The notes: generated from the sequence alone by a model not told the origin. DNA of 64,000 bases from Erythrobacter donghaensis (GCF_002155425.1 NZ_MUYG01000011.1:1-64000); one strand, 5' to 3'. Positions 7,935 through 16,440 are shown, numbered from the stretch's first letter. Translations and numbers: made by a program.

Positions 7935-8449
7935 ACCATCTGGTCATTGTCGGCTTTGATGTCGGCAGCGAGCGCAAACGTTCGCCCGAACAGGCGAATT
8001 GCCAAACCGATCAGGACCATCACAATGGCGAAATAGCTACCCGCCCAATCGATAGCCTCGCCATTTTCAGAACCGGCCAAGATGATAGGCAGGAACAGCG
8101 CGGTGGCAGCACTCAAGATCAACCAGTCTCCGACCTTGGTCAGGCTGACCCCATTCTGAGGTGAAAAAATCTCGCCTCGGGAGAACTGAACAAACAATTT
8201 CCGCGCTGTGTAAAGAGCGACCATGGCGAGGATCACGGGGAAGTGTTCGACCAACAGATCACCGAATGCCGCTGCTGCTTCGAGAGCGTCTTTTTCCGGA
8301 GTGACCAGCGCCGCACCCAATCGCTTGAGCGGCAGATAGGAGACGCTTGCGAAAAGCCAAAATGCCGTCAGCCAATAAGCCCAGCCGAAAGTCTGGGCAA
8401 GCTCCCGGCTCTGCTTCTCAATATCGGGATTGCTATGGTCTGGCGACAT
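7931..8449 (-). CDS. DUF2975 membrane protein
   Basis: Integral membrane protein with four predicted helices (about 25-45, 70-90, 110-130 and 145-165 of the longer form). It has the DUF2975 layout, including ARKLFVQFSRGEIFSPQN between helices 2 and 3. ATG 8449 has AAGGGA nine bases upstream; ATG 8458 is also in frame but sits directly on that purine run. The gene overlaps the XRE regulator by 4 bp, the standard two-gene arrangement for this family. Its biochemical role is unknown. Confidence 0.82.
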   Translation of the reverse strand: MSPDHSNPDIEKQSRELAQTFGWAYWLTAFWLFASVSYLPLKRLGAALVTPEKDALEAAAAFGDLLVEHFPVILAMVALYTARKLFVQFSRGEIFSPQNGVSLTKVGDWLILSAATALFLPIILAGSENGEAIDWAGSYFAIVMVLIGLAIRLFGRTFALAADIKADNDQMV

Positions 8450-8848
8450 GCGAATCATTCCCTTACATCAAATGAATTATGTATAACATAAAACATTTAT
8501 CGATAAAGGCAAGGGTGATCCTCACTTGGCCCGATTGTGGTTCCTCATTTACGGGAAGCTTGGAACCGTCCTCGACCAGCAAAGCCCGGTGCACCGCTCG
8601 TGGGGAAAGTGCAGATCCCGGCAGCCGCGCCGCTCATAAGCCAGCTTCGGGGTCGATTGCAGAATGGCGGGAATTTTCCAGAAGGTAGGCAAAGCTGCCA
8701 TGCCGCTTTCGGGATCGCGCACCGGCTTGGCGCATGGCAGCTCATCGGTGGGAAGTTGACTGGCAGCTTGGCACCCTCGTTTTTCAACGAGAAGGCATAT
8801 CGGTCTGGGCGATCTTGGCTTGGCGTTGATCGAGGCGAACGCCAGCAA
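8450..8848. repeat. Gene-free spacer with diverged direct repeat, copy B
   Basis: About 390 bases with no convincing gene. The AT-rich 8465-8510 stretch is the likely promoter for the DUF2975/XRE operon. About 8640-8740 is the second copy of the repeat at 7562-7660 (AGCTTCGGGGTCGAT through GCCGCTTTCGGGATCGC). Short open frames here run antisense to one another and resemble nothing I know. Confidence 0.5.
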
Positions 8849-9445
8849 CTACAGCATCGCTCGACCAACTGTTTTCATCGCCGCGCACCAAGCATCAAAA
8901 CGACGCACTCCGCCGGCGTCGAAGGGGAATACCGTCGTCTCGACTTCTATAGTGTCGTTTGTGCTGAACCAATTCAAAGCCCGAAGCTCCAACGCTGAGC
9001 TGCGCGAGCGATGTGCAAAGAAATTGCGTGTTAGCCGCAGGTTCTCAAGCGGCCATGGTGTCGAGCCGATTGCGGCTGCCACGTTGGCGACATTCGCAAT
9101 ATTGAGCCGCCTCGCTGCATTGATCGCGTCAACAGGACGATACCACTTCGGTTCGAAGCGCTGCCGTGTCACCTGAAGGAGATAATGGCTTACAGCTTCG
9201 CGGTTACGATAAGCACGCGGAACGCTCGCCGGCACCGGCCCAGCCAAGCCAGAAGCCCGTCCTGTCGCCGACGACAGGATGAAATTCCGCACATACAACT
9301 CCCAAGCGTTCTGGAGCTGGAAAGTGATGTGCTCAGCCTGCCGGCGCTCGACCGCGTTGAGGGGCGCACCGCCCATAAGCGGCGTCATCTCCGCATGGAG
9401 CGCGTCAACCCTCCGCTCAAGCTGAGCCACAAGACCGCCAAGCAT
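8849..9445 (-). CDS. HEPN-domain protein (MAE_28990/MAE_18760-like), candidate RNase
   Basis: A 198-residue all-helical protein. It has the HEPN ribonuclease signature R-x4-H at Arg140-Asn-Phe-Phe-Ala-His145, preceded by the LENLRLT helix, as in MAE_28990/MAE_18760-type HEPN proteins. HEPN domains with an intact motif usually dimerise and cut RNA, often as toxins or abortive-infection effectors. Its ATG (9445) overlaps the TAA of the upstream DUF262 gene by one base (TAATG), so the two are coupled. Position next to a recombinase in an island supports a defence role. The family match and RNase activity are inferred from motif and fold pattern. Confidence 0.68.
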   Translation of the reverse strand: MLGGLVAQLERRVDALHAEMTPLMGGAPLNAVERRQAEHITFQLQNAWELYVRNFILSSATGRASGLAGPVPASVPRAYRNREAVSHYLLQVTRQRFEPKWYRPVDAINAARRLNIANVANVAAAIGSTPWPLENLRLTRNFFAHRSRSSALELRALNWFSTNDTIEVETTVFPFDAGGVRRFDAWCAAMKTVGRAML

Positions 9446-10527
9446 TAGGCAGCAATTGCATTCACAATGGTGGCAAACCTGGGGCGACGAGAGCTTATGC
9501 GCTGAGTGCTGCTTTTGCTACCAACCACAAAGGTAGCGTATGGACCATCAATATCGTCATTCTCGACCGCCGTGGCGAGCAGTGGAAGGTTATCCGCGGC
9601 ATTCGCATGGCTCAGGCCAGCACCGTGCTTGTGGTTTACATCCGCAGTAAGCGCGGACGTTGGCAGCTCCCCTGCAACGAATGCAAGAGCGCAAACAAGA
9701 AGCAGGAAGTTCGGCGCGTCGAAGAACGTCGTATCGCGAAAGGTTGGGCCGAAGGTGCCCACAGCAATATTAATATTCTTTTGCACCAGCGCGTTTAGAT
9801 CGGTGAAATATGCCTCATCGCGCTTAATGTTATTCCGGTAGAATCCGCCGACTTTTTCTTCCCCGCCGTCCCCTAAACCATTCGCAAAAGCCATATACAT
9901 CTCGGCAATCAGCGTGGTGTTCTTTAGGCGCACGCTGTCGCGCAGCGATACTACATGGTATTCATCCCATAGCGCCCCGTTCTCGCGCGTGGTGTTCCAG
10001 ATCGCCCATTTGACAGGCTCGTCATACTTGGCATGACGCAGCTCTGCCGGCGTGACCTTGACGCTGTAGGAGTTCAGACGGGCAAACACCTCCAACACTT
10101 CAGCATCGGACGCATTCAGGAGCTGAACGGTCGAGATGTTGTAAGAGAGGAAAGCGTCTTTACGGTCCTGAGCAAGGTCACTGTAACGCTGCCCCCCAAA
10201 GTCGGGGCTACGCGAGCTGATACGAAGGTCGTTGGCAGCAAACGCTAAGATCGCACGTAGTCGTTGCTGACCATCGACGACTTCACGAATAGACGACTGC
10301 GTAACCGCATCGATGCGCGTGCGAATATAGACCGCAGGGATAGGGAGCTCGCGCAGGATCGTGTCGATCAAGAATGATTGCGCTTGGGGCGTCCATACCG
10401 ATCCACGTTGAAATTGCGGTTGGAGTTCAAGCTGTTTCTGCTTGTCCCAGGTAAGAAAGTCAGAAATTGAAAACGTCTGCGGAATACTCGGTATGGGCTC
10501 CTCCCGCCGCACGTATGGCAGCGTCAT
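9445..10527 (-). CDS. DUF262 (GmrSD N-terminal-like) protein
   Basis: ParB/Srx-like DUF262 protein, the fold used as nucleotide- or modified-DNA-sensing module in GmrSD and SspE-type defence enzymes. Key features, numbered from the longest frame, are QFQRGSVWT (52-60) and the DGQQR motif (Asp99-Arg103), followed by FARLN and TPAELRHA. There is no C-terminal HNH-like DUF1524 domain, so catalysis may be supplied by the partner HEPN protein. ATG 10527 has GGCGAGG upstream; ATG 10569 is an in-frame alternative adding 14 residues. The stop overlaps the HEPN start. The pair resembles known DUF262-HEPN couples but their mechanism is not established. Confidence 0.78.
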   Translation of the reverse strand: MTLPYVRREEPIPSIPQTFSISDFLTWDKQKQLELQPQFQRGSVWTPQAQSFLIDTILRELPIPAVYIRTRIDAVTQSSIREVVDGQQRLRAILAFAANDLRISSRSPDFGGQRYSDLAQDRKDAFLSYNISTVQLLNASDAEVLEVFARLNSYSVKVTPAELRHAKYDEPVKWAIWNTTRENGALWDEYHVVSLRDSVRLKNTTLIAEMYMAFANGLGDGGEEKVGGFYRNNIKRDEAYFTDLNALVQKNINIAVGTFGPTFRDTTFFDAPNFLLLVCALAFVAGELPTSALTADVNHKHGAGLSHANAADNLPLLATAVENDDIDGPYATFVVGSKSSTQRISSRRPRFATIVNAIAA

Positions 10528-10569
10528 CGCATCCTCGCCAGCTAATTTAGGGAACCTAGCTTCCCGCAT

Positions 10570-11107
10570 TTCACTTGCGTTTCAAACCCGCAAACGGGTT
10601 GAGTGCTGCACCTTGGGCTCGACGACGCGATGGATCATGATGGCCGTGCCAATCGCGTGCCGTTGCATTTTTGGTATGCCGGATGACCCGGCCGCTAGAT
10701 GTCGCCTCGCGAAAACCGGCCGTGAGAGGATCACATGGCAACGGCAGTATTGTCCCAATCTCCGCTGTTCCGGGCTTATGGCGACGTGGTCGATTTGAGG
10801 AACTCGCAGATCGCATCCTGACGTCTGACATGGGGGCGGTAGCCGAAGGGTGGCTGCTAAAGCAGCGCGGACCCGAATCAGCCATTCGACCACAACGGCG
10901 ATGCGATCACCATGAAATGACCGACGGTGTGCCTGATGCGAATTGAGACGGTCGTGGTTGTTGTGGAAACCGGTGCATATCAGCCGCGGTGTCACGCGAT
11001 GTGTCACGATAAGTGTCACGGTGCTTCTGAAAAAAACCGCAGAAAACCGTCGTTTTTAGAGAATGGTCGGGGAGACAGGATATGAACCTCAAGCTCGCTC
11101 TGGAACA
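10570..11107. other. Gene-free island spacer with GTGTCACG iterons
   Basis: No gene supported in about 540 bases; the open frames have no family-like pattern. Three GTGTCACG octamers start at 10989, 11001 and 11013, an exact 12-bp period. They lie about 90-120 bp from the 3' end of the recombinase gene and could be arm-type binding sites for the recombinase or an excisionase. An A-run and its T-run partner (11028-11056) can form a weak hairpin. Confidence 0.5.
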
Positions 11108-12838
11108 TCACGGCGCTGGCGGTAACACCAGCCCAGCATACGCACACCGCCGGATTGCAGGATACGTCTCTTCCAGCGGTATCTCGCGGACATACCTCTC
11201 GTCGAGAGCCGATTTTTTGTGACCGACCACCTCGTTTTTGTGGTTCTCAGGTAGGCCATACTCCACGCGACCGAGCAATGTCTTGAACGCGCCCCTGAAG
11301 CCGTGGAAGGTCACCTCCTGCCTCGTGCCCTCTGTTAGGATCGCCCGCAATTGCTGTGGGATGACCGTGCGGTTGAACGCGCGGATCAGCTGTCCGTTGG
11401 ACCAAGCGGGAGCGCCGGCGTCAGTGCGGTTCGTTGGCGGCTTCCAGTCAGGAAACAGACGATCGTGCCCGGCGCGACCGATGCGCTCGACGTAGTCATC
11501 AAACCCAAGCGCGATTAGAATATCGAGGATTGGAATCAGCCGCCGATACCCTGCTTTCGTGGTTCGCCATGCGTTGTCCTGAATGACGATATGAGGGTGC
11601 TGGTGGTCGAGGCGAACTTCGGTCACACGCAGGCCGCCAAGCTCGCCAGCTCGACATCCCGTAAACATGGCGACGATGGGCACCCAGTAGTGCATCCCAT
11701 TAAGTCGATACGTTCCAGGGCTGTGTATGCTAGTTTCGCTGGCGCACCCCGTAAACCAAGGATGGTGCACGAGAAGCTGGAGCTCATGCGGGCTGAACGG
11801 TCGCTTGTCAGGCATGATGGCCTTCGGCACTGGCTTGGTAAAACGCTTTACGTTAATGCCATGGAACGGGTTTGTGACCTCATCTGGTTCCACGTCGAAG
11901 GCGTGTTGGAATGCCGAGCCGATGAGTGTTAGCTTCTTCTTCAAGGTCGCTGGAGAGGTAGGGCGCTCGATGCTGCCCTTAGTCTTTCCTCCAACCACCT
12001 TAGAGCCTTCGACCTTACAGAACTCCACGACTTCGGCACGGGTGATCTCGTCAAGCCGCAGATCGCCCACGGCGTTGATAAAGGAATCCAACGACGTTTT
12101 CACTTCGCGCACCGTGCGAGGAGATCTTAGCTGCGCCATGTAGTCGTTCACTGCCTCTGACAGTCGTGGTGCAGCTGACTGCTTGGGCGTCAGTCGCTCC
12201 TCTGGGATGACCGACGACGTGCCGTTCAACATGGCGTCGATCGCTCTTTGGCCTTTGACATGCCCCTCCCGCACGGCCCTGCTGAGCACGCCCCACTCCG
12301 GCGTGTCTGGGTGAACATCCAGCCGCTGCTCTCGAACGATCCTACCCACCTGATCTCCGATATTTGGCATGCGTCGATCGGTGCTGCTGTCGAAGCCCAG
12401 CAAAATGCCTTTCAGGCGTTCAGCATCCATCTCGCGATCAGCCATCATCTGGTCAAATGCATCGCGGTGGTGCTCGCCGAGCTCAGCGAGCACCATGGCT
12501 TGCGCCCACCGCTTAGCCATGCTCTCGCTGATTTGAGTAACGGTAGCTGTCAGGAGCGACGGAGTGAGCGGACGGGTGTGCGAACTGTTCCCCGCGTTCG
12601 CCTGGGACCCTGGCCTGCCCAGTGCGAGCTTTACAAGATGATCGAATTCGCGCTCGACCTCGGCTGCGGCGCTCAGCGCCACGGTTTGCTGCTTAGTTCG
12701 CAACGAGACCCTGAAAAGGCGGCGCCCGCCAAAATGCGCGCGCCAAGCTTCAGGTCGGTCTTGAACCTGGCGAGGCACGCGACGCTCGTAGTAGAACACA
12801 TCGCCCCGGAGTTTCACATGCCTCAGATCTTTGGCCAT
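11108..12838 (-). CDS. Tyrosine recombinase / site-specific integrase
   Basis: Phage- or island-type integrase of 576 residues. The N-terminal segment (VKLRGDVFYYERRVPRQVQD) is the DUF6538-like cap common in alphaproteobacterial island integrases. A SAM-like core-binding domain follows (about 225-330), then the catalytic domain with Arg in CRAGE (about 392), His-x-x-Arg in HGFR (about 512), His in VVGHK and the nucleophile Tyr in ERYVRE (about 548). All residues needed for strand exchange are present, so the gene looks intact. It sits about 70 bp from a tRNA-like 3' end that is the likely attachment site and is preceded by repeated GAGACAA boxes. Confidence 0.9.
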   Translation of the reverse strand: MAKDLRHVKLRGDVFYYERRVPRQVQDRPEAWRAHFGGRRLFRVSLRTKQQTVALSAAAEVEREFDHLVKLALGRPGSQANAGNSSHTRPLTPSLLTATVTQISESMAKRWAQAMVLAELGEHHRDAFDQMMADREMDAERLKGILLGFDSSTDRRMPNIGDQVGRIVREQRLDVHPDTPEWGVLSRAVREGHVKGQRAIDAMLNGTSSVIPEERLTPKQSAAPRLSEAVNDYMAQLRSPRTVREVKTSLDSFINAVGDLRLDEITRAEVVEFCKVEGSKVVGGKTKGSIERPTSPATLKKKLTLIGSAFQHAFDVEPDEVTNPFHGINVKRFTKPVPKAIMPDKRPFSPHELQLLVHHPWFTGCASETSIHSPGTYRLNGMHYWVPIVAMFTGCRAGELGGLRVTEVRLDHQHPHIVIQDNAWRTTKAGYRRLIPILDILIALGFDDYVERIGRAGHDRLFPDWKPPTNRTDAGAPAWSNGQLIRAFNRTVIPQQLRAILTEGTRQEVTFHGFRGAFKTLLGRVEYGLPENHKNEVVGHKKSALDERYVREIPLEETYPAIRRCAYAGLVLPPAP

Positions 12839-12849
12839 TTAGAACCCCT

Positions 12850-12883
12850 TTGTCTCTCACTATTGTCTCGCAGTGTGAGACAA
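12850..12883. promoter_or_regulatory. Repeated TTGTCTC/GAGACAA boxes before the integrase
   Basis: Two direct TTGTCTC heptamers (12850-12856, 12863-12869) are followed by an inverted GAGACAA (12877-12883). The last two form TTGTCTC-N7-GAGACAA. They end 12 bases upstream of the integrase start codon, where they could be an operator or recombinase arm sites. Confidence 0.5.
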
Positions 12884-12909
12884 GAAGCACAGGGAAATCT
12901 GTAACCTAC

Positions 12910-12960
12910 GGGAGCCGAGGGGTCAAAGCACGCGGGTTAAGAATCCTGTCGGGCTCACCA
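12910..12960 (+). other. tRNA 3'-end remnant, probable attachment site
   Basis: Bases 12931-12960 read like the T-arm and acceptor end of a tRNA: GCGGG, an eight-base loop, CCTGT, then acceptor strand CGGGCTC, discriminator A and CCA (12958-12960), followed by a T-rich stretch. The loop (TTAAGAAT) departs from the normal seven-base TTCGAAT, and no matching 5' acceptor (GAGCCCG) or D-arm lies upstream, so it is not a functional gene. It fits the 3' fragment left by integrase insertion into a tRNA gene. Which tRNA is not certain. Confidence 0.6.
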
Positions 12961-12972
12961 TTGTTTTTGCGT

Positions 12973-13123
12973 CCTACCGCTTCGCTACTTGAGGACTTTT
13001 TTGTTTGCGAACCCGCCTCCGCGGGTTCGTCCTCGCTAGATGTTCTCCACTTCGTTCCGGACCCGCTGCGGGCGGGCGGTCGCCCTTGCGGTCGCTTTGC
13101 GACCGTGTCAGCGACGGATGCGC
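12973..13123. repeat. Mosaic GC-rich hairpin repeat, copy 1
   Basis: Contains the 22-bp segment 12973-12994 (CCTACCGCTTCGC then TACTTGAGG) that recurs identically at 51062-51083, the hairpin GAACCCGCCTCCGCGGGTTC (13009-13028), CGTCCTCGCTAGA and GCGGGCGGGCGGTCGCCC. The same modules recur near 39240, 40640, 43140, 51015 and, inverted, 51250. Confidence 0.7.
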
Positions 13124-13127
13124 CCCC

Positions 13128-13817
13128 TCAACCTGCCTTCTTCGCATCCAGCCAGCGGGCGGCCTTCACCCCGAAGGTGATCAGGAACGGCACCAGCACC
13201 ACGCTCAGCACCACCTTGGCGATCACCTGACCGATCAGGAGGTTCATGATCGGGAACAGCCCGTAAAACGCGAGCGTGATGAAGATCACCGAATCGATCG
13301 CCTGCGACAGTGCCGAGGCAATTGCGCCGCGCAGCATCAGGCCGATGGTCGTTTCTTCGCCGTCGCCCTTCAGCCGGTCGAAGATCCAGATGTTGAGCAG
13401 CAGCGAGGTAATATAGGCCGCAGGGCCCGCCGCCCACACCCGCCAGACGGTCGAATGCACGCGCTCGAAGGCCGCAAGATCGTCGGCCCGGCCCGCGACC
13501 ATTTCGGTCGAGGCGGGCAGCCCCAGCACCAGCAGCATCAGCAGCGAGGAAATCAGCAGCGGCAGAAACCCCCACCAGACGATCCGCTGCGCAAAGGCCC
13601 GGCCATAAAGCTGCGACAGCGTGCTGGAGATCACCACCAGCAGCAGGAAGGCGAATATCCCGCTCTCGACCGCCAGATCGGTCGGCCATAGCTGCACCTG
13701 CTTGAAGGCCAGCACGCCCGCCAGCACGGTCATCCCGCCATAAAGCAGCGTAAACACGAACAGCCCCAGCGGCATGTTCGGCGGGGCGGCGGGCGAGACG
13801 GGCGCGGTGTCGTTCAT
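13128..13817 (-). CDS. Queuosine precursor transporter, VUT family (YhhQ-like)
   Basis: Integral membrane protein of 229 residues with about six helices, matching the VUT/DUF165 family that imports queuosine precursors (preQ0/preQ1 or queuine) for tRNA modification. Typical features are ESGIFAFLLLVVISSTLSQLYG in the second helix region, AYITSLLLNIWIFDRLK, and GAIASALSQAIDSVIFITLAFYG. The start at 13817 gives a short cytoplasmic N-terminus (MNDTAPVSPAAPPNMPLG). It is divergent from the nucleoside transporter gene across 170 bp. No preQ1-type riboswitch was recognised upstream. Confidence 0.85.
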   Translation of the reverse strand: MNDTAPVSPAAPPNMPLGLFVFTLLYGGMTVLAGVLAFKQVQLWPTDLAVESGIFAFLLLVVISSTLSQLYGRAFAQRIVWWGFLPLLISSLLMLLVLGLPASTEMVAGRADDLAAFERVHSTVWRVWAAGPAAYITSLLLNIWIFDRLKGDGEETTIGLMLRGAIASALSQAIDSVIFITLAFYGLFPIMNLLIGQVIAKVVLSVVLVPFLITFGVKAARWLDAKKAG

Positions 13818-13987
13818 CGCCCGATTGCTAGCCAGCCGCCGCGCAAATGAAAAGCGCCGCGCACACCTCTGTCACCCGCGGCTGTTGGCTGTGTCAGCCA
13901 TCGCCCTTGCAAGCGCGCGCACAAACTGCCACGCCGCAGGGCACACAGGGGTCTCCAACTTTTCCAAGCAAAGGGCACGTCGCTGCC

Positions 13988-15469
13988 GTGAACGAGAGTA
14001 TCACGTCCATTCTGCTGAGCCTTGTCGGCGTCCTCGCCATTCTTGCCATCGCCTTTGCGCTGTCATCGGGCAAGCGGCAGATCAATCTGCGCGTGGTGGG
14101 ATCGGCCTTTGCGCTGCAGGCGATCACCGCGCTGATCGTGCTGCGGACCGAGGCCGGGGTGGCGGTGATCGGCGGACTGTCCAGCGGCGTGATCGCGCTG
14201 CTCGATTTCTCCAAGGTCGGGATCACCAGCGTCTTCGGGCCGATGGAGAGCAACCCCTTCGCCAACACCTTCGTCATCGCCGCGCTGCCGGTGATCGTGT
14301 TCTTCGCCGCGATCGTCTCGATCCTCTACCATCTCGGCATCATGCAGCGGCTGGTGCGCTGGGTAGGCGGCGTGATCGGCTGGATCACCGGCATCAGCCA
14401 GGTCGAGGCGCTGGGCGCGGCGGCGAATATCTTTGTCGGCCAGTCGGAAAGCCCGCTGGTGGTGCGGCCCTATCTCGCTGCGCTGAGCCCTTCGGGCCTG
14501 TTCACGCTGATGACGGTGGGCATGGCGGGCGTGGCGGGCACGATCCTCGCGGCCTATGCCAGCTTCATCGGCACCGAGGCGGTGCCTTTCCTGCTCGCCG
14601 CGGCCTTCATGTCGGCGCCGGGCGGCATCCTGATGGCCAAGATCATCATGCCCGACGAGCCGCACAGGGGCGCGGGGCACGATGCGTCGGTCGCCACCAC
14701 CGCCGTGGCGCAGGCGCGGGGGCGGACCAACACCCTCACCGAGGCCACCCGCGTGGTGATGTATGACGAGAACGGGCAGGAGGTCGAACTCCCACAGGCG
14801 CGTATAAGTGCAGTCGGCCCGGCCTCGATCCTCGAAGGCGGCGCCAAGGCCGACGAAGTGAGCGCGGCGGAGACCTTCGAGGAAGGCCAGCGCCCCGCCA
14901 ACATCATCGAGGCCGCTGCGCAGGGCACGCAGACCGGCGTCAAGCTGGCGGTCGCGGTGGGCGCGATGGTGATGGTGTTCGTGGCGCTGGTGGCGCTGGC
15001 GAACGGGATGCTGTCCGGGATCGGTGGGGGCATCGTCGGCCTTGCCGAGCGCAGCGGCGCGCCCTTCAGCCCCGAAACCGCCGCCTGGCTTTCGGGGATC
15101 AGCTTCCAGCAATTGCTCGGCTATATCTTTGCGCCGGTGATGTTCCTGATCGGGATTTCGGACTGGGAACAGGCGCAGATCGCGGGCGGCTTGTTCGGCA
15201 CCAAAATCGTGCTCAACGAATTCGTCGCCTTCATCGATCTCGGCCAGATGCAGGCCGGCGAGCTGACCGCACGCAGCCGCGCGATCATCACCTTCGCGCT
15301 GTGCGGTTTCGCCAATTTCTCCTCGATCGCGATCCAGATGGCGGTGACCGGCGGGCTCGCCCCCAACCAGCGCCCGGTGATCGCCCGGCTGGGGCTCAAG
15401 GCGCTCGCGGCGGGCAGCCTCGCCAACCTGATGAGCGCGGCGCTCGCCAGTCTGTTCCTGCCGCTCTAA
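13988..15469 (+). CDS. Concentrative nucleoside transporter (NupC/CNT family)
   Basis: Inner-membrane cation-coupled nucleoside importer. The N-terminal helices (SITSILLSLVGVLAILAIAFALSS), the gate region (GMESNP-like GPMESNPFANTF), the substrate motif VGQSESPLVVRPYL and the C-terminal domain with LNEFVAF and CGFANFSSIAIQ are all typical. A cytoplasmic insert of about 90 residues in the middle makes it longer (493 residues) than E. coli NupC (400). I place the start at GTG 13988; the frame opens at 13847 but that leader is unlike the family. The gene ends 41 bp before a 2OG-oxygenase gene on the same strand. Confidence 0.86.
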   Translation: MNESITSILLSLVGVLAILAIAFALSSGKRQINLRVVGSAFALQAITALIVLRTEAGVAVIGGLSSGVIALLDFSKVGITSVFGPMESNPFANTFVIAALPVIVFFAAIVSILYHLGIMQRLVRWVGGVIGWITGISQVEALGAAANIFVGQSESPLVVRPYLAALSPSGLFTLMTVGMAGVAGTILAAYASFIGTEAVPFLLAAAFMSAPGGILMAKIIMPDEPHRGAGHDASVATTAVAQARGRTNTLTEATRVVMYDENGQEVELPQARISAVGPASILEGGAKADEVSAAETFEEGQRPANIIEAAAQGTQTGVKLAVAVGAMVMVFVALVALANGMLSGIGGGIVGLAERSGAPFSPETAAWLSGISFQQLLGYIFAPVMFLIGISDWEQAQIAGGLFGTKIVLNEFVAFIDLGQMQAGELTARSRAIITFALCGFANFSSIAIQMAVTGGLAPNQRPVIARLGLKALAAGSLANLMSAALASLFLPL

Positions 15470-15510
15470 CCTCTTGGCAGGCGCGCCAGCACGGGTGTAA
15501 AGGCGCGGCC

Positions 15511-16440
15511 ATGATGAACATCGCCTCCGTCAGCCTCGCCCAGCCGCTTGAAACCATCGCCGACGAACTCGGCCGCAGCTTTGGCGAATATGGCTTTGCC
15601 GTGGTTCGCGATCACGGCATTCCGCAAGACCTGATCGACGAGGCCGAGGCGGTCTCCAAGGCGTTCTTCGCGCTGCCCGATGCGGTCAAGCGCGCCTACA
15701 AGCTGGAAGGCGGCGGCGGCGCGCGCGGCTATACCCCGTTCGGCACTGAAAAGGCCAAGGATGCCGAGGTGTTCGACTTGAAGGAGTTCTGGCACGTCGG
15801 CCGCGATCTGCCCGAAGGCCATCCGCTCAGCGAATTCATGGCCCCCAATGTCTGGCCGACCGAAGTCGAAGGTTTCCGCGAAACCATGAGCGCGCTGTTC
15901 GCCGCCTTCGAGGCCACCGGCGCGCGCGTGCTCGAAGCGATCGCGCTGCACCTCGGCCGCCCGCGCGATTTCTTCGCGAGCAGTGTCGAGGACGGCAATT
16001 CGGTCATGCGCCTGCTGCACTATCCGCCGCTGGGCGAAGGTGCGCCCGAAGGGGCGATCCGCGCCGCGGCGCATGGCGACATCAACACCATCACGCTCTT
16101 GCTGGGGGCGGAGGAAGCCGGGCTCGAACTCCTGACCCGGCAGGGCGAGTGGCTGCCGATCCCGGCGGAAAAGGGCTCGCTGGTGATCAATGTCGGCGAC
16201 ATGCTGGAGCGCCAGACCAACGGGCGGCTGCGCTCGACCACGCACCGGGTGGTCAATCCGCGCGGGGACGCGGCCAAACGGGCGCGCTATTCGATGCCGT
16301 TCTTCCTGCATTTCCGGCCCGACTTCATGATCGAACCCCTGCCGGAATGCGTCTCGGCCGAGGATGCGAATCCCCCTGCGCCGCCGATCAGCGCGCATGA
16401 TTTCCTGATGCAGCGGTTGCGCGAGATCAACCTCGCCTGA
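15511..16440 (+). CDS. 2-oxoglutarate/Fe(II) oxygenase, isopenicillin-N-synthase-like
   Basis: Non-haem iron oxygenase of 309 residues with the N-terminal DIOX_N segment (EYGFAVVRDHGIPQDLIDEA) and a jelly-roll core. Iron ligands are His and Asp of AAHGDIN (about 188-190) and the His of STTHRVV. The RYSMPFF pair Arg and Ser would bind 2-oxoglutarate. ATG 15511 and ATG 15514 are both possible starts. Genes of this type act on many small molecules, from flavonoids to nucleobases; position behind a nucleoside transporter hints at purine or nucleoside use, which is only inference. Confidence 0.83.
   Translation: MMNIASVSLAQPLETIADELGRSFGEYGFAVVRDHGIPQDLIDEAEAVSKAFFALPDAVKRAYKLEGGGGARGYTPFGTEKAKDAEVFDLKEFWHVGRDLPEGHPLSEFMAPNVWPTEVEGFRETMSALFAAFEATGARVLEAIALHLGRPRDFFASSVEDGNSVMRLLHYPPLGEGAPEGAIRAAAHGDINTITLLLGAEEAGLELLTRQGEWLPIPAEKGSLVINVGDMLERQTNGRLRSTTHRVVNPRGDAAKRARYSMPFFLHFRPDFMIEPLPECVSAEDANPPAPPISAHDFLMQRLREINLA

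Noticed and set aside
10582..11019. A 145-codon minus-strand frame between DUF262 and the integrase
   Set aside because: No recognisable motif, poor start context and inconsistent codon use; treated as spacer.
12910..12960. A functional tRNA gene
   Set aside because: Only the T-arm and acceptor 3' side exist, and the T-loop is damaged; kept as an attachment-site remnant.
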